Source: Heterocephalus glaber
Lineage: Eukaryota > Chordata > Mammalia > Rodentia > Bathyergidae
Direction of reading: 5' to 3'
DNA length: 64,000 nt
Assembly: GCF_000247695.1 (NCBI RefSeq)
Contig: NW_004624742.1
Coordinates: 32,889,332 to 32,953,331, forward strand
Positions 12,381 to 24,265 of the stretch are shown here, piece after piece. The notes under the pieces were generated by a model that saw nothing but the letters and a program-made list of their open reading frames with translations, was not told the origin of the DNA and did no database searches. Each line of letters starts with the position of its first letter. Within the stretch, counting starts at the first letter, position 1. The position numbers and the translations under genes were made by a program.

Positions 12381-12470
12381 GGCCAGGGATGTAGCTCAGT
12401 GGCACCACACCTGCCTTGTAAGTGCAAGGTCCTGAGTTTGATCCCTGCTACCAAAAAATAAAAATAAAAT
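12381..12470 (+). mobile_element. tRNA-derived SINE (type II), sense
   Basis: Body starts with ggccagggatgtagctcag, has the type II middle (GCACCACACCTGCCTTG), the B-box region ending TTTGATCCC, and an A-rich AAAAATAAAA tail. The 8-bp aagaaacc occurs on both sides (12,369-12,376 and 12,471-12,478), giving a short target-site duplication. Confidence 0.9.
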
Positions 12471-12499
12471 AAGAAACCTGGAGAGAATTTAAGAAGTGA

Positions 12500-12715
12500 A
12501 AAATAGTTACCAATTTAAATATTTACTGTGTGTCAGGTATAGTATAAGCTGCATCTCATTTAATCAAGACAACTGTCCTAGGAGTTAGGTAGATGTTACT
12601 CTTTCCCTTTTTATAGGTGAAGAAACAAATACAGTATTTAGAGAAGTTGGGCCTAAAGTCATCTAGGAAGTAGAAAATTGAATGCAGGATGAACCAATGT
12701 TTGACTGTAAACCTG
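12500..12715 (-). repeat. MIR, antisense
   Basis: Antisense MIR order: gtgtgtcaggtatagtat, ctcatttaatcaagacaac, a tataggtgaagaaacaa core and gaattgaatgcaggatg at the far end. Confidence 0.7.
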
Positions 12716-12719
12716 CAGA

Positions 12720-13010
12720 CATTGCATTAGTTTTCTCTTCATGTACATAAAAGCCCTCAAATGTAGCAACTGAACACAACATTCATTTGTTACCTCACAG
12801 ATCTGCAGGGTAGAAATCTGGTACTGAACTGCTGGGCTCCCGGCAGGCTGAAATTAAAGCCTCCACTGACACATTTTCGACTGGAGCTCAGGACCTTCAT
12901 CCAGGGTCACTCCTGTTGTTAGCAGCATTCTGGTCCTTGCCACTGGAGCACTCAGTACCATTTCCTGGTCAGCTGGGGCTGCTCAGCTTCCGACACAGCA
13001 CACCTTTCTG
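12720..13010 (-). repeat. MLT1-type LTR, antisense, partial
   Basis: The antisense MLT1 3' end pattern is seen: a version of the aaatgtagcaactgaacac phrase, then acctcacagatctgcaggg and the ggactggagctcaggacc region. It is strongly diverged. Confidence 0.45.
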
Positions 13011-15558
13011 ATCACATGAACGCCTCCAGTGGCTGGCCAGGAACTGCCCAACAAGTCTTTCTCTGATGTCTTCTAATCCCTGATCTCTCCTTCTGGTTCC
13101 AGCCAGAGTGAGCCACTTTTGGCATGTTCGTGTGGTTCTTCCTTTTGCCGCACAGTACAACCTGAGTGTGGGAGTCATCACTTGGTCGCACCAGGTCGAG
13201 GGTCATCAGAGACGAGTCTGAGGGTTCTGGCTGCCAGCGTGTCATAACCCAAAAGCAAGGGCTGGTGTCTGTTCAGCCAGTGTCACCTGGCCTCAGGCAA
13301 CCCGCAGCCCAGTTCCCTTGCTGCGACTCAGCGCATGGGCTGGGTGGGAAGGCTGACACCAGTCAGGTTCCCACTGTACATGAGGATGAAGACAGGGGAA
13401 ATAAAAGCCATTTGTAAGTCTCTAGAAATTAGGACAGTGTAATGGCATTGAAACTTATTTTCTTACCTTTTTGCAAAATGCATTTAGGGTCACACCTCCT
13501 GCTGCGATTCTGTGTTCTGGAGTGTCACGTGACCTCTGCTGTGAGAATGAATGTTCTGTGCTGCTGCCACAGAGCGGGCTTGTTCTGACTGTGTTCGAAA
13601 CTAAGCTTGGGAAGGTCCCATGCCTGGGAGCCCAGGACATTGCCTTCAGGAGCTGTAGAGCCTGCAACCCAGACCTATAGGTACTGTGCCACCTCCGGTT
13701 TTAGCAGACAAAAAGTGGCTCTTCTTACTGGAAGGACCTGAGGGACCTGCAACTCTCCAAATGACACCAGGTCCCAACAGCAGGTTAGCAGGGAAATTTC
13801 TGTCTAGCCTGTCTAGCCCTGGGTTCTCTCAAATCCACGATTAGATGAAAATTTGCAGCTGCTAGTGTTCCCAGGCTCCTCCTCCTCACTAGCCTTTCCT
13901 GAGGCCTGAGAACTTCCACGATACTTTGTCCTCAACTCTGAAGTGACTGTGGATCTCTGTAGCTTAAATTGCTATTTTTTCCTTATCCTATCTTATTTTT
14001 GTGAATGGGGTAACTATGCCTAGTTGAATATTTTTATGACTCAACATCGGACATGTAGTAACTGGTAAATAAATATCTAGTGACCTGACACTACTCAAAT
14101 CTGGGTGACATTTCTCCTGTTGTGCTATTTTATTTTCTAAATCTCTCTTAAGGCCCAGGCTACACATTTATGAATTAATGAGTAGAATAATGTACTAACC
14201 AGCACTTTTGGTCTGTCTGTGATAGACATAAGAATCTAGGAAAGCAGCAGGGATGGGTTGGGAAGTTCAAACAGGAACAGGTGAAGCCAAAGACATTCTG
14301 TGCTCCAGAGGAAGAGTCAGTTTGGAAGCAGTGGCCCCTTACGGGCTCGGATCTATTCTTTCTCTTCTATCTTCTGAAGCTCCATTCTTTCAATGAAGAG
14401 GTTCTAATGGGATGAGAGTCATGAGCTCCTGAAGACCACAGTGAGAGTTTGTGAAAACAAGGTACATTTCCATTGTTGCAATCTCTCAAGAAGGCACAGC
14501 TGATTTCCCCACTGTCCGCTCTCAATTCCCCTTGCCCTTCCTAGCTCGTCACTTAATCCCTAAGATTGAGTGTTTAGTTGCTGTACGTTTATTGAATAAG
14601 TTTGTTCAAGTTTTTTGTGGCTGCTGAAAAACAGCCATTCCAAGTATAGAAATGTGAAGAGCAGCCCGGTGGTTTCTGCAAGTCCAGACTTGGTCCTGCA
14701 AGAAGATGACAGTGTCTCCCCATGCGCAGTGCAGGAATGCCCTTCCTCATCCCTTGCTCTACTAATGTGTGATACACCTCAAGTTTAGCAAGACTCCTTC
14801 CTGCCAGCACAGAAGGAACTGGGTTCTTTCACCTGGCAGAGACTGACATGAGGAGGTGAACACATGAATTCGAGGAGCGGCTTCCCGTCTGGAGGGACCT
14901 CTCCTGCCCTGCGAGCACTGTCCTGCCCCGGACCTGCGCTGGGCCTCCCAGCCCACTCCCACTCTTAGGCTGTTTCTGGGGGACATGGCAAGAACACTGA
15001 GCTCACTGCCGCAAGCCATCACCACACCTCCTCTGCTCCAAGATCAGAAGCAACTCGGTACAGGAATCACCCCAGCAAGGAAGACTTGTAAACATTTAGA
15101 AAGGCTCTCCAGGAAGGGAGCTGAACCTTCACCGGAAGTGTACATCAGCTCTGGCAAAGGTAAGTTGTCAAGTGAAGCCCTACTCCAAGGTGAAAAGAAC
15201 AGATTTGGTATCATGTGATCATGATGAATGGTGGCCTAGCCTCTCTGAGCAGCTGTGCCTTGGTCTTGGCATTTGTAGCAACAATGGCTAGAACACCCTG
15301 GTGAGGGAGAGATTCTGTGGCCGAGCCCATGCTTAACCACACACCTGCCTCCCTGCCCACCTATGTAGGATAGGAGCACCAGCTCCATGTGGAGAATAGA
15401 ACTGTGTGCCCAGCATGTGCGACAGTCCCTGCAGCAGCTTCTCTGTGGCACTAAATGGGGACAGTGTTCTGTCCATTCTGATAGCTTTCCCTTCATGCTG
15501 GTGCATCCACGTTAGGCAAATGCTGAGAGGCCTCCACTTCAGGATGGGGCTGGCAGGG

Positions 15559-15559
<1 letters not shown>
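13011..15559. other. no gene recognised; possible L2/MIR tail at about 14,035-14,090
   Basis: About 2.5 kb without a supported gene. Short opposing frames overlap at 13,455-13,680, 14,762-15,025 and 14,985-15,218, and none has a domain I recognise. The phrase gtaactggtaaataaatatc near 14,060 resembles an L2 or MIR tail. Confidence 0.5.

Positions 15560-15591
<32 letters not shown>
15560..15591 (+). repeat. (GA)n microsatellite, about 16 units
   Basis: A pure GA dinucleotide run of about 32 bp. The Ser-Leu or Arg-Glu runs in overlapping frames at 15,333-15,710 and 15,406-15,630 are produced by this repeat. Confidence 0.95.
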
Positions 15592-15594
<3 letters not shown>

Positions 15595-15994
15595 TTAATA
15601 TATCGGAGAAAGGAGCCCATGGAACTATGAGGCCATCTGCACCTAGAGACAGGGGTGTCAATAGCATGGCTCAGCCCAAGCCCAAAGTTCTGAGAACCCC
15701 GGGAAGCCAACTGTGTACCTCAGTGTGAGACTAACGACCTCAGAACCTGAGGAGGCCGAGGGGTTCGAGTCCCAGAATCCAAGAGCTCCAGTGGGCAGGT
15801 CCTGGGCCAGGGGAAGACGCACCTGGCTGCAGGAGAGAGAGAGCGAGGAGGCCTTTCCTCGGCTTTGGTTCTTCCCAGCCCTTCTCCATGTGAGTGGTGC
15901 CACCCACATCAGGGCAGATCGCCCACTGACTCACAGGATTACTTTAGAAATCAAGAAATAAAAGTCACAGACATTTTATATAAGTGTACCTTAA
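15592..15994. other. no gene recognised
   Basis: Overlapping open frames on both strands (15,658-15,961) share the same bases, with no identifiable protein. Confidence 0.5.
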
Positions 15995-16008
15995 AACAAG
16001 TTTCTTTT

Positions 16009-16080
16009 GGATTTAGCTCAGTGGTTCTGTCGCCTGCCTCGCAAGCATGAGGACTCAAGTTTCATCCTGGTACCAAAAAT
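16009..16080 (+). mobile_element. tRNA-derived SINE (type I), sense, slightly 5'-truncated
   Basis: Starts within the A-box (ggatttagctcagtggttc) and runs through tcgcctgcctcgcaagc to a GGTACC-AAAAAT end. A perfect 14-bp target-site duplication, aacaagtttctttt, flanks it at 15,995-16,008 and 16,081-16,094. Confidence 0.95.
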
Positions 16081-16094
16081 AACAAGTTTCTTTT

Positions 16095-18184
16095 CCATTA
16101 CCACTAGCAGCAGCATGAAGGTAAGTATATACACTTCAAAAATATTATTGAACAATGCTGTGTGTTTAACGTTTTGCTATAGTTTGGATCTTACATTTTG
16201 TTCTGTAGTCGTGTGTTGAGGGTTTGTACTTGGAGCGTGAACTTTCAGTGGGAAATCTGCAGATCACTGTGCGTAGCCCTGAACCCAGTCTACCCCTCTT
16301 CCTCTCTCCCTCCCCACGGAGGAAGTGAGCACAGTTGCTCTCCGTGTGCCCCTGCCGTCTAACAACACTGCCGGGGCAGACTAGCAGTGAGCCCACTCAG
16401 TCACAGTCTGAAGCTTGGGAAACCATGAGCCACATTAACCCTTTTCTCTCTGTAAGCTGGTCATCATGGGCACTTGTTAGAGCAATGGGTATGTGACTAA
16501 CACTTCTCCAAACACAAACTATGCACCTGAAGAGAGGAAGAAGAAAAGAACAGCCAGGGTGGCCTCTCTGCTGTAGCCTGTGCCCCATGCTAGAATAGCT
16601 GCAGTTTTACCTAAGAGTACAGTGAAAAGGCAGGGTGCCCTGTGGATGTGCACCTTCTGCCATTGTTCCAATGATACCTGAAGGCCACAGGATTGCGTAT
16701 TCTGGGAGAGAACGGCCTCCTGGAAACTATGTGTACAGGGAATCAAACTTGGCAAGCATTCCGTTATTGTTTGCTGAAAATCCTACAATAAAAAATCCCC
16801 TGCAATACTTTTTAATATCCTATTCCAATTTTTCTTGATTCACCCCATTTGATACTACAGTATATCAAGTGCAAATTATATTTATTAAGTAGTATTTAGG
16901 CAGGTCTTCTCAATCATTCTCATAATTCTTCTCAAGTATGGTAAATGCAAACCTTGAAAGTTGTGCAAATCCACAGCTAAAGGATGAGCCTTTAAAAGCT
17001 ATTAGCCTAGTACTTGAGTTGGGGCTAGCTGAATTTCATTCAGAGTACTTTGGGTCATACATAATGTGGAACCTGTCAACATTCATAGATTTCCAAGGGA
17101 TATTACTGTTTCTTACACATGAATAAAAACACAAACACCACATCATCTTTTTGTAGTTTTGTTTGACAAATCACCCAAACTGGGTTCACGTTCTCCATAC
17201 TACAGGCCTAAGTTTCCTGTGTATAGCATTTCCTTCTCTCGGCACTATCTTATGTAATATGCCTCAGTGCATAGGAAATAGCCATGGAAATGTGACCCTG
17301 GACTCTGATTCCCATTGAGCCCTGCAGTCTATATCATGGAGCAGAACTGAACATGGGCGGATAACTGGAATAGGCTCAGAATAGTGAAAGCACAGCCGTG
17401 TATAAGGATTGAGAATGTTTGCTTCATATTGACTTTGTCTCTACCAACCAACTGGACATGGATTGTTAGAGCTGATTTTTGAAAGAATTGAATGCTTGAG
17501 AAGTTCTTAGAGAACTTCATGGGAATGGAGAATAGCCAGTAAAACCCACAAAGACATGAAGAGAAATAAGGGTTCAGTTATCGGTGAAAGGGTTTGAGAG
17601 CTCCCCTCCCCAGTGATGTCAGGCAAGAGGCCCTAATCCTTGATACCAGGCAGGTAACAGCGAGCCAAGTCAATGCACCTTGGTAAACAAGGACCTTAGG
17701 CCAACTCAGAGAGATCAGCCCCGCTTCATTCAAATGATGGCAGTTAAAAGGCCACAGCCCAATTTTGTTTTATGTGGAGTTAGTATCAGGAAAGCTGAGC
17801 ACAGACATTTCTCAAGTTTCCATGCCTGTTCAAGTGAAGGAGTAAACAGTTATTTGTTCAGGGTTGCCGAGTGGCTCGTGAAGTTACCCAGCCATCCCCA
17901 GAGCCCAGGTGCTGTGTACTCATTTCTTGTTTAATGCAGAGTTTAACGTATGATCCACCGATTAAATTTCTTAAGGTATTTTTGAAGTAAGTGCATTTGT
18001 CCAAGTTGTAGACAGTCTCAGAAGTAAGTTTTTCTCCTTTCCGTGTTCTGTGAAGCTAACAACAGGAGGACATCAAGGGACATGGCATAGGCTAAGCTCT
18101 GTCACCTTTGGTGTAGAAAGACAAACATTAAATAATTGTGCTCCTTCTATTGTTCCATTCACCCTCACTTTTTCTCCAATTGAT
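16095..18184. other. no gene or clear repeat
   Basis: About 2 kb of mixed-composition sequence with only short frames on both strands. None of the translations is recognisable. Confidence 0.5.
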
Positions 18185-18290
18185 GATTTTTTTAAAGACA
18201 GTCTCACTCTTTCCAGGCAAGTCTTGAACTTCCTACATAGTTAGGGCTGACTTCAAGTTCTCAACCCTCCTGCCTCTGCCTGGCTCCAAC
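18185..18290 (-). mobile_element. B1 (7SL-derived) SINE, antisense, degraded
   Basis: The plus strand carries the reverse complement of a B1: a T-rich start, agacagtctcactcttt, aggcaagtcttgaacttcc, then ccctcctgcctctgcctggc. B1 is restricted to rodents and close relatives, so this is one of the better pointers to the host. It is heavily diverged. Confidence 0.7.
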
Positions 18291-18479
18291 TGAAACCTTT
18301 AGCATGGGCCTTCCCCTGTGTATTGGAGAAATGATCAGTACTCTGTCTCTCATGAAGTCAGTAGCTTCAGGGACCCTCAAACTCCTGGTGTCTTGTCTGT
18401 GTCCATGAGAACCAGGATCAAGTACTACAGGAGCAAATAGGACATGAAGGGCACGAATCATAGCCCTGAGGCACAGGAC

Positions 18480-18600
18480 ACCTTTCCTTTGCTAGGTCAC
18501 AGTTTTCTCATCTGTTAGATGAAGAATTTATAAGCTCAGTTTACAGATGAAAGGCCCTTTAATTCAAAGTAATTCGAGGTCTAGATTTCCCTGACACTCT
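18480..18600 (+). repeat. MIR-like fragment
   Basis: The phrase taggtcacagttttctcatctg followed by gttagatgaagaattta matches the MIR core ending. The flanks are too diverged to place the ends. Confidence 0.45.
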
Positions 18601-18639
18601 TAGGCATCTCATTTACTCTAACAAAGATTAGAATTTCTT

Positions 18640-18880
18640 TGTTGGATATCAAGTATGGTTAATGCCTGAGTGTGGAGAAAGTAGCTGTCAACTTTGTTGA
18701 AATTTGTGAACTCTTCCAAGCTTGCTTTGATTGCCTTTCAGGAATTCTGAAAGAGCTCATTTGCATAGTCATTCTCAGTGGCCTGAGAGATTGGAAACAG
18801 GTCTCTCAGGAGAACAAATCACATCATTTTCATAAATGGATCATTCCATGATGCTTCTCTTTGGGAATAGCCTTTCTGCC
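18640..18880. promoter_or_regulatory. candidate regulatory sequence (octamer motif plus hairpin)
   Basis: Non-repeat sequence with a perfect octamer ATTTGCAT at 18,759-18,766. About 20 bp downstream is a perfect 9-bp inverted repeat, cctgagaga (18,782-18,790) and tctctcagg (18,802-18,810). The octamer is the known POU-factor site, but one motif alone is weak evidence. Function here is inference. Confidence 0.2.
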
Positions 18881-20160
18881 TAAGAATACTTAAGGAGGAA
18901 ATGAGAATGATTCAGTGCTTGTGTCCTTCGTACTCTGCCTCCCAGGCCCAATGAACCTTTAGCAAGTGTCCAGTTTGAGAGAGAATCCAGGGGTCACCAA
19001 GGCATTTTGCCAACGAATATACATTTTAACTAAGAAATTGGGCTTTTTCAACCTCTTGTTACCCTCACTGTGTGGGCTACTATCTAAAACACAGAATGGT
19101 AGGAAAGGATCCTCAGGCAGCTTAACTCTTTATATGTTGGCTAATACTGTTCAAAGGAGAGGACTTGCATGATATCAGGAGTTACGATCTCTGCACTCAT
19201 ATTGACAACAGAGTGCGTTCTCAGCATCTCCTCTTGCTGCTACGCTATTGTGCCTGGTCTGTGGCAGCAACATCAGCCCCAGAATCAGCATTCTATTCTA
19301 GGCACCCCTTTCCCCAGACACATCCTCCCTGGAGTTCCGAGGGCTGAATGTGCACAGTGATGTGCTGGATATATCTGTCCCTCTTCCAGACCCACCTTCC
19401 ACCTTCTGCATCATGTGGTCTGGGAGCTGACCTGTTCCTGAAGAACAGCAGTAGGAACTCAGAGAGCAAGAGGGGCTGAGGCTGAGTGTTTACCTCCCAG
19501 CTCCTTCTCTACAGGGCTGGTTAGTTGGCATCAACCAAAGGGCTCATCCCCTGTTAGACAGTGTCTTCACACAGCTCTCTTTGTCTCCAAGTGTTGTAAC
19601 TGCTCTCTCCCTTGCCATCAAGCTAGTGCTTTCCTGTCACTAACTAAAGAATACTGTACTATTCTCCGAGGTTACCTAACCAGCCACATCTTTCTAAATA
19701 GCCCCTTTACTAAGCTTTCCCCCAAATCATCAGAGTAAGTGGCCTGCCTTTCCTGCTGGAGCCCTGACAACACACCTCATCTCACCCTGTGAAGACAACA
19801 TTGCTGATTGCTGTATTCCAGCCACTGGATCCATCCTACCATGCATGCAACACTTAAGAAGTATTTGTTGAATGAGTTATTGTTTTTCCAAATATGGCTT
19901 TAACACAGATTTTACAATAGAAATGGCTTTTACAATTCCAGAGGCTGTCTTTTAGAAAAGGATTATACAAATATCTTGCTGGTGCAAAGCTTACAAAAAT
20001 ATGCAATCATCTACCTAAGCTTCCTCCAGGACCTTGAATGGGTTCCTGCAAATGAAAGGCTCTAATATTTAAGCTCCTTTAGCCTCAACCATTTCCTTTT
20101 GCATCTCTACTCAGAATTTCAAAGCATCTGTCAGCTGCCTTTGCAGAACTGTGGGGAGAG
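18881..20160. other. no gene; L2 3' tail at about 19,790-19,885
   Basis: Mostly unassigned. Near 19,850 the sequence cacttaagaagtatttgttgaatgag has the form of an L2 3' terminus (plus strand). Short overlapping frames at 18,966-19,360 are not recognisable. Confidence 0.45.
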
Positions 20161-20164
20161 CAGA

Positions 20165-20345
20165 AAGGTGTAATGAAATTGGGAGTCGTAGACACAGGCA
20201 CAGGTGCAGACTCCACCCCTCTATGCGTGGAGTATGAACTTGGAACTTGGATAGAAGATGCAATCTCCAAGGGTTTCCGTCTGCTTCACCTATAGCACAG
20301 GAATAATAAATCTCCTCGGGGCACAGTAGGGAGGATTACTCTTCT
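20165..20345 (+). repeat. MIR, sense
   Basis: MIR order on the plus strand: gtcgtagacacaggcacag, a caatctccaagggtttccg core, cttcacctatagcacagg and ataataaatctcctcggggc. Confidence 0.55.
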
Positions 20346-21264
20346 CTAGATAACTCGGGAAAGGCATGTGGTCACGAAGTCTTCTGCGCTGAGGTCCACC
20401 CCGAAGCCTACCTCCTATCCTCTCAGGCCTGCTGCCTATCTTTAGGAGGCGCAGTTTTCCTGGTGAGAACCCAGACAACAAGGCAAAGGCACTGCTGGTT
20501 TCAAGGATGAGACCTCAAACCTGCTCACAGCTGTCCAGGACTCAGTCTTTGTGCAATGGAAAGCTTCACCTCTAGCAGAGTTTCCTGGCTGCAAAACACC
20601 CAGCCCTGTTTGCTGGAGATTCCTCTATGTCATCAGCCATAACTCAGCAAATCTCTGAGGAGCCATTTAGATCCCTCAAATACATTTTTTATTGCTTTCT
20701 CAGAGGAAAAATTCTCCCCATACTTTATTTTCTAAGTGATCCTCAAAGGTATGTCAGTGGCCTTCCACATAAATATTTTATTACCGATGTAGCTGAGTAA
20801 AATACATTTTAGAGCCTGGGCTAGTTTTTAAAATTCTATATACTCTTACTCACACTCCCTCTTCCAGCTTCTCATATGACTTACACCCAAATACTTGCTT
20901 AAATAATGATATTTTAATTTGTATTGTACCCTTAGAATATAATACCTCACATACAGTAGATTTTCAATAAATTTTTGACTTAATAAGTGGGTGACTGAGT
21001 ACAGACTGCAGAATGGAAAGATCTGAGGGATATGAATAATGAGGATAAAGTAAGAAGTCAAATATGGGAACTGTTTTACATCCTATATCTGTAAGAGTGA
21101 AGTAATGAGCTCTTCATGAGGTATTCAAGTAGAAACTGATGAAGATCTGTCAGAAACTTTGTAGAAAAAACTCTTGCATTGAATCTAAAATACAACTTTG
21201 TACCTTTAATTTCAAGTCCAATTTAGGAGACATATGATTTCATAATTTCATACTGCCTAAGTGT
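20346..21264. other. no gene; L2-like tail at about 20,925-20,990
   Basis: Unassigned DNA. The phrase acatacagtagattttcaat followed by aaatttttgacttaataag fits an L2 or MIR 3' end on the plus strand. Confidence 0.45.
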
Positions 21265-21450
21265 TAACTGATGGTTGTAATGGCTAGAGGCCTAACTTTG
21301 GAGCTAACTCCAGTTCTACTGTAGTAGCTTTTGTACCTTAAGCAAATCAACTTCTCCAAGCCTCAGTTTCTCCGCCTGTAGTGGGAACATGACACCGATT
21401 TTGCAGGATCGTGGTAGACTATGTCAGATGGTGTAACAGTTCTCAAGCAC
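21265..21450 (+). repeat. MIR, sense
   Basis: Clear MIR core: ctccaagcctcagtttctcc and gcctgtagtgggaacatg preceded by tgtaccttaagcaaatcaac. The upstream part, ggagctaactccagttcta, fits the MIR 5' half. Confidence 0.75.
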
Positions 21451-22439
21451 CACTGTAAGAACCCATTAACCATACAACAAAAACTAGATTCCTTCTCCGT
21501 CCTCACCCCTCAGTCATTATTAAAGCTACATTAGTTAAGGGATTCTTCAAAGATACAATGTAAGAAAGAGCTCGGTCCTGCGGGCTGAAGAACGGGTCTG
21601 TCACACTGTCCCCAGCCCCTAATCACCTTTACTACTTTTAGCAACTCATATACAACAACTAGCAGTCAATTCTTCAGGCACAACATAAAGGCCTTGGATT
21701 AAAGAGTTCCTCAGGTTCCTCCATATCCCAAAGATGTGGTTTTGTTTAGAGACTCCCCCTACATGATGGCATTCCTTAAACACTCCGAGTAACGTTAGCT
21801 AGGAAAACTTGCACAATCTTGTCCAGTTTTCTGGTTTTGTCGACAGAATCAGCATGGGGCTGAAACTGACTGGCAATTCCAAGTATACTATTGTGTATTT
21901 GGTTTTATGAAATGCAATAAACCACATGTCATTCATTTGCTACAATCAGCCCATCTTGGTAGCATCCTTTGGGAGGCAGACCTCTCCCTCATTGACTTCA
22001 TTTCTTCCTAGAATGAGGTTAAGTAATGAATGCACTGAGGCTATTAGGATACGATTTTAGTTCCCAAAAGGGATCCAGTCTTTTCTTGGCCCTGGGACCC
22101 ACCCTGGGGCTGCAGCTGGGTCTGCCACTCCCCTTCCCTCAGCCTCTCTCTCAGGCCCAGGAAACTCACTCACTGTGAAATGTGCTCATGTGTCCACAGG
22201 GGAGAGCAGATCATTTTAGCTCTGCCTGGGAACCCTTCAGGGCACTGATGCATCTTCCTGAAATCTGATTAGTTCTTCCAATAAAAGGCCTGATACCTTC
22301 TCATTCTATCCCCCCAGCCCTAGCCCACCCTGAATGATTTTCAATGCTAGTAATATGAATAATAAAGCATGGCATTAACATGGGTGAGTTATTCAGTGGG
22401 GATGAAGAAAAAGAGGTCAAGCAAGGGAGGGATATTTAA
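21451..22439. other. no gene recognised
   Basis: About 1 kb of unique-looking sequence without a significant open frame. Confidence 0.5.
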
Positions 22440-22800
22440 GGAATTTCCCTCTAACTGGGAAATTAAACGGCCCTCTCAGTTTTGTTATAAAGGGAAGAAA
22501 AAACCTTTCACTCAATTGTGAAATCAAACGGTTTGATCGACGGAGCTTCTGTCCTTGGTTAGCTTTATAATGACTTTATTCGGGTGGGCTGATTTCAAGA
22601 AAAATTGGCTTCGAAATTCTTTCCCTGCTTCCCAGTACGACTGAGGGTGCAACCTCCCTCCCCCACCCCACAGCACTGTCATCAATAATGAGTGGTGTTC
22701 GGGCTCCGGATGATCTCGGGCCTCCCTCCCCGGATGCACTGGCAGATCCTGGTTGCATTAAGTTTTGAAATGCTCTTACCCAGAGTTTTCAATAAGAAAC
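22440..22800. promoter_or_regulatory. candidate conserved non-coding element
   Basis: This is non-repeat DNA that keeps several CpGs outside any obvious island. It includes a perfect 15-bp inverted repeat, atcaaac-g-gtttgat (22,523-22,537). The sequence does not resemble any repeat family I know, and the frames across it (22,524-22,758, minus) are mutually overlapping and unrecognised. A regulatory role is inference only. Confidence 0.2.
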
Positions 22801-22914
22801 ACATGTTTCTGCCACTTGTTCTAATTCCAGTAACACACACAAGGTCTGCTACCATTGAGGAACTCTCTGCAGACCAAAGGACCTCGGCCAGTTGTACGAG
22901 TCCGTTTTCTCCTC

Positions 22915-23235
22915 ACTGAGACACAGCGCCCAGTAGCTGCTACCTGAAGAAGGAGACTGCATCTGCTCATGGTTTCAGGCTACGGTCAGCTGCTCAAGGC
23001 ACAGACATCACGGCGGAAAGACCTAGAGGACCAAAGCTGCCTGGTTCATGGTAGCTGGGAAGCAGAGCAGGGGAACAGCCCCGGAGAGGAAGGGGTGAGC
23101 AACCAGGCATAGACCCCAAGACCATGCCTCTGTGACCCATCCAAACACGTGGCTGTGTGAGCCACCAACCCCTGGGCCAATCAAGGTGACCCCTAACCAC
23201 TGCAGCATTGGAGCCTGGGTCCAGAAGGCAGAGGG
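22915..23235 (-). repeat. rodent-like MaLR LTR fragment, antisense
   Basis: The plus strand has the antisense layout of rodent MaLR LTRs: ctgctcatggtttcaggc, ctacggtcagctgctcaagg, acatcacggcggaaag, tggtagctgggaagcagag, then gccaatcaaggtgacccct. The polyadenylation end lies to the left. The overlapping 91- and 61-codon minus frames are not genes. Confidence 0.5.
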
Positions 23236-23399
23236 ACCATGAACAAAGAAAGGGAAGTGACATGGACACTGCTCCTCAGGACAGGCTTCTGGGAAACCAC
23301 CCCAAACTAGAAAGCAGGCTGCTTAAGTCCCCAAACCAAGGAGTGCTGACTGTAGCCCCCCTAGAAGCCCAAGGAACCTGGGGCCTTCCCATCCTTCAA

Positions 23400-23560
23400 C
23401 ATCAAGTCCACACTGTAAAGGCAGTCATTATTAACTCTATGTCCTAAAGAGGGGACAGAAGTCCTAGATGTTACACGACTTTCTTAAGGTGACAAAATTA
23501 TTTCAGAGTTGAAATTTAAACTCATGTCGCCTGACTCAGGTCTCTGTTCCCTTCAGCACA
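23400..23560 (-). repeat. MIR, antisense
   Basis: Antisense MIR signature: gtcattattaactctatg, acacgactttcttaaggtga and tttaaactcatgtcgcctg. Confidence 0.6.
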
Positions 23561-23584
23561 CTGCAGGATTTCCCCAAGGGTGTC

Positions 23585-23700
23585 AGAACCCTAAGTGTGC
23601 TACTCAGTTGCTGTGTGTCCCTGGCCAAATTACTTGCACTGTCTGAGCCTTTTCTTTGCTTTTCTCAGAGGGATGAAGATTGGCCTGAGGATTGCTCTGT
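23585..23700 (+). repeat. MIR, sense
   Basis: gttgctgtgtgtccctggcc then aaattacttgcactgtctg and agcctttt is the sense MIR core. It sits directly beside an antisense MIR. Confidence 0.65.
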
Positions 23701-23859
23701 TCTCCTGCCCCTCTGGCAGGAAGAGAATTAATAACTACCCTTCATTACTAAAGAATAGCATTAAAACTACTCTGACCAAAATTGAAGCATTTAGTGATTA
23801 CGTGAAATGTTCCTTGCAATCACCAAGACCCACTCTGCCAATGGTCGTGGCTGTGTGTA

Positions 23860-24265
23860 GCTTTAGGGCACAGTTCAGTTCTCAGCCCACTGACCCGCCA
23901 TTACTTCCTGCCCAGCTTCTGTATTCCTGTCTCCATGATTCCAGGAATGGCTGTCTTCCTGCTCCTGTGCAATTCCTGGGCCTAAAGTGCCACTCCCCTT
24001 CGCCCTCTAGTCGCTCAAAGGGACCTTTAACAGTCAATTGCACTGTCTCCTCTTCTGGGAAGTCCACCTGGTTTTGATGCCACCCTCTGTGTCCCTGACA
24101 CCCAAGGGCCCATGTGCAGAAAGCTGTGTAATGGCGATTGACTTGCTCTGTCCTGGAGCCAGGCTTGGTGCCCCCTGTAGGCAGAGGCTACTTCTATCCC
24201 CAGCATTTATCATAAGTGAAGTGAAAATTGATTTATAAATGCTTCTGAATGAACAAACCACTAAG
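23860..24265 (+). repeat. L2 3' region, sense, diverged
   Basis: C/T-rich sequence ending with ctatccccagcatttatca and aaattgatttataaatgctt, the L2 3' terminal form. The 160-codon plus frame at 23,595-24,077 crosses both the MIR and this L2, so it is not a gene. Confidence 0.5.

Noticed and set aside
12381..12470. Possible tRNA gene (A-box and B-box present)
   Set aside because: The tRNA-like body does not keep a full cloverleaf and is followed by an A-rich tail with flanking duplications, as in a SINE. The same holds for the other seven or eight copies.
23595..24077. 160-codon plus-strand frame
   Set aside because: It runs across a sense MIR and an L2 segment, so it cannot be a conserved coding unit.
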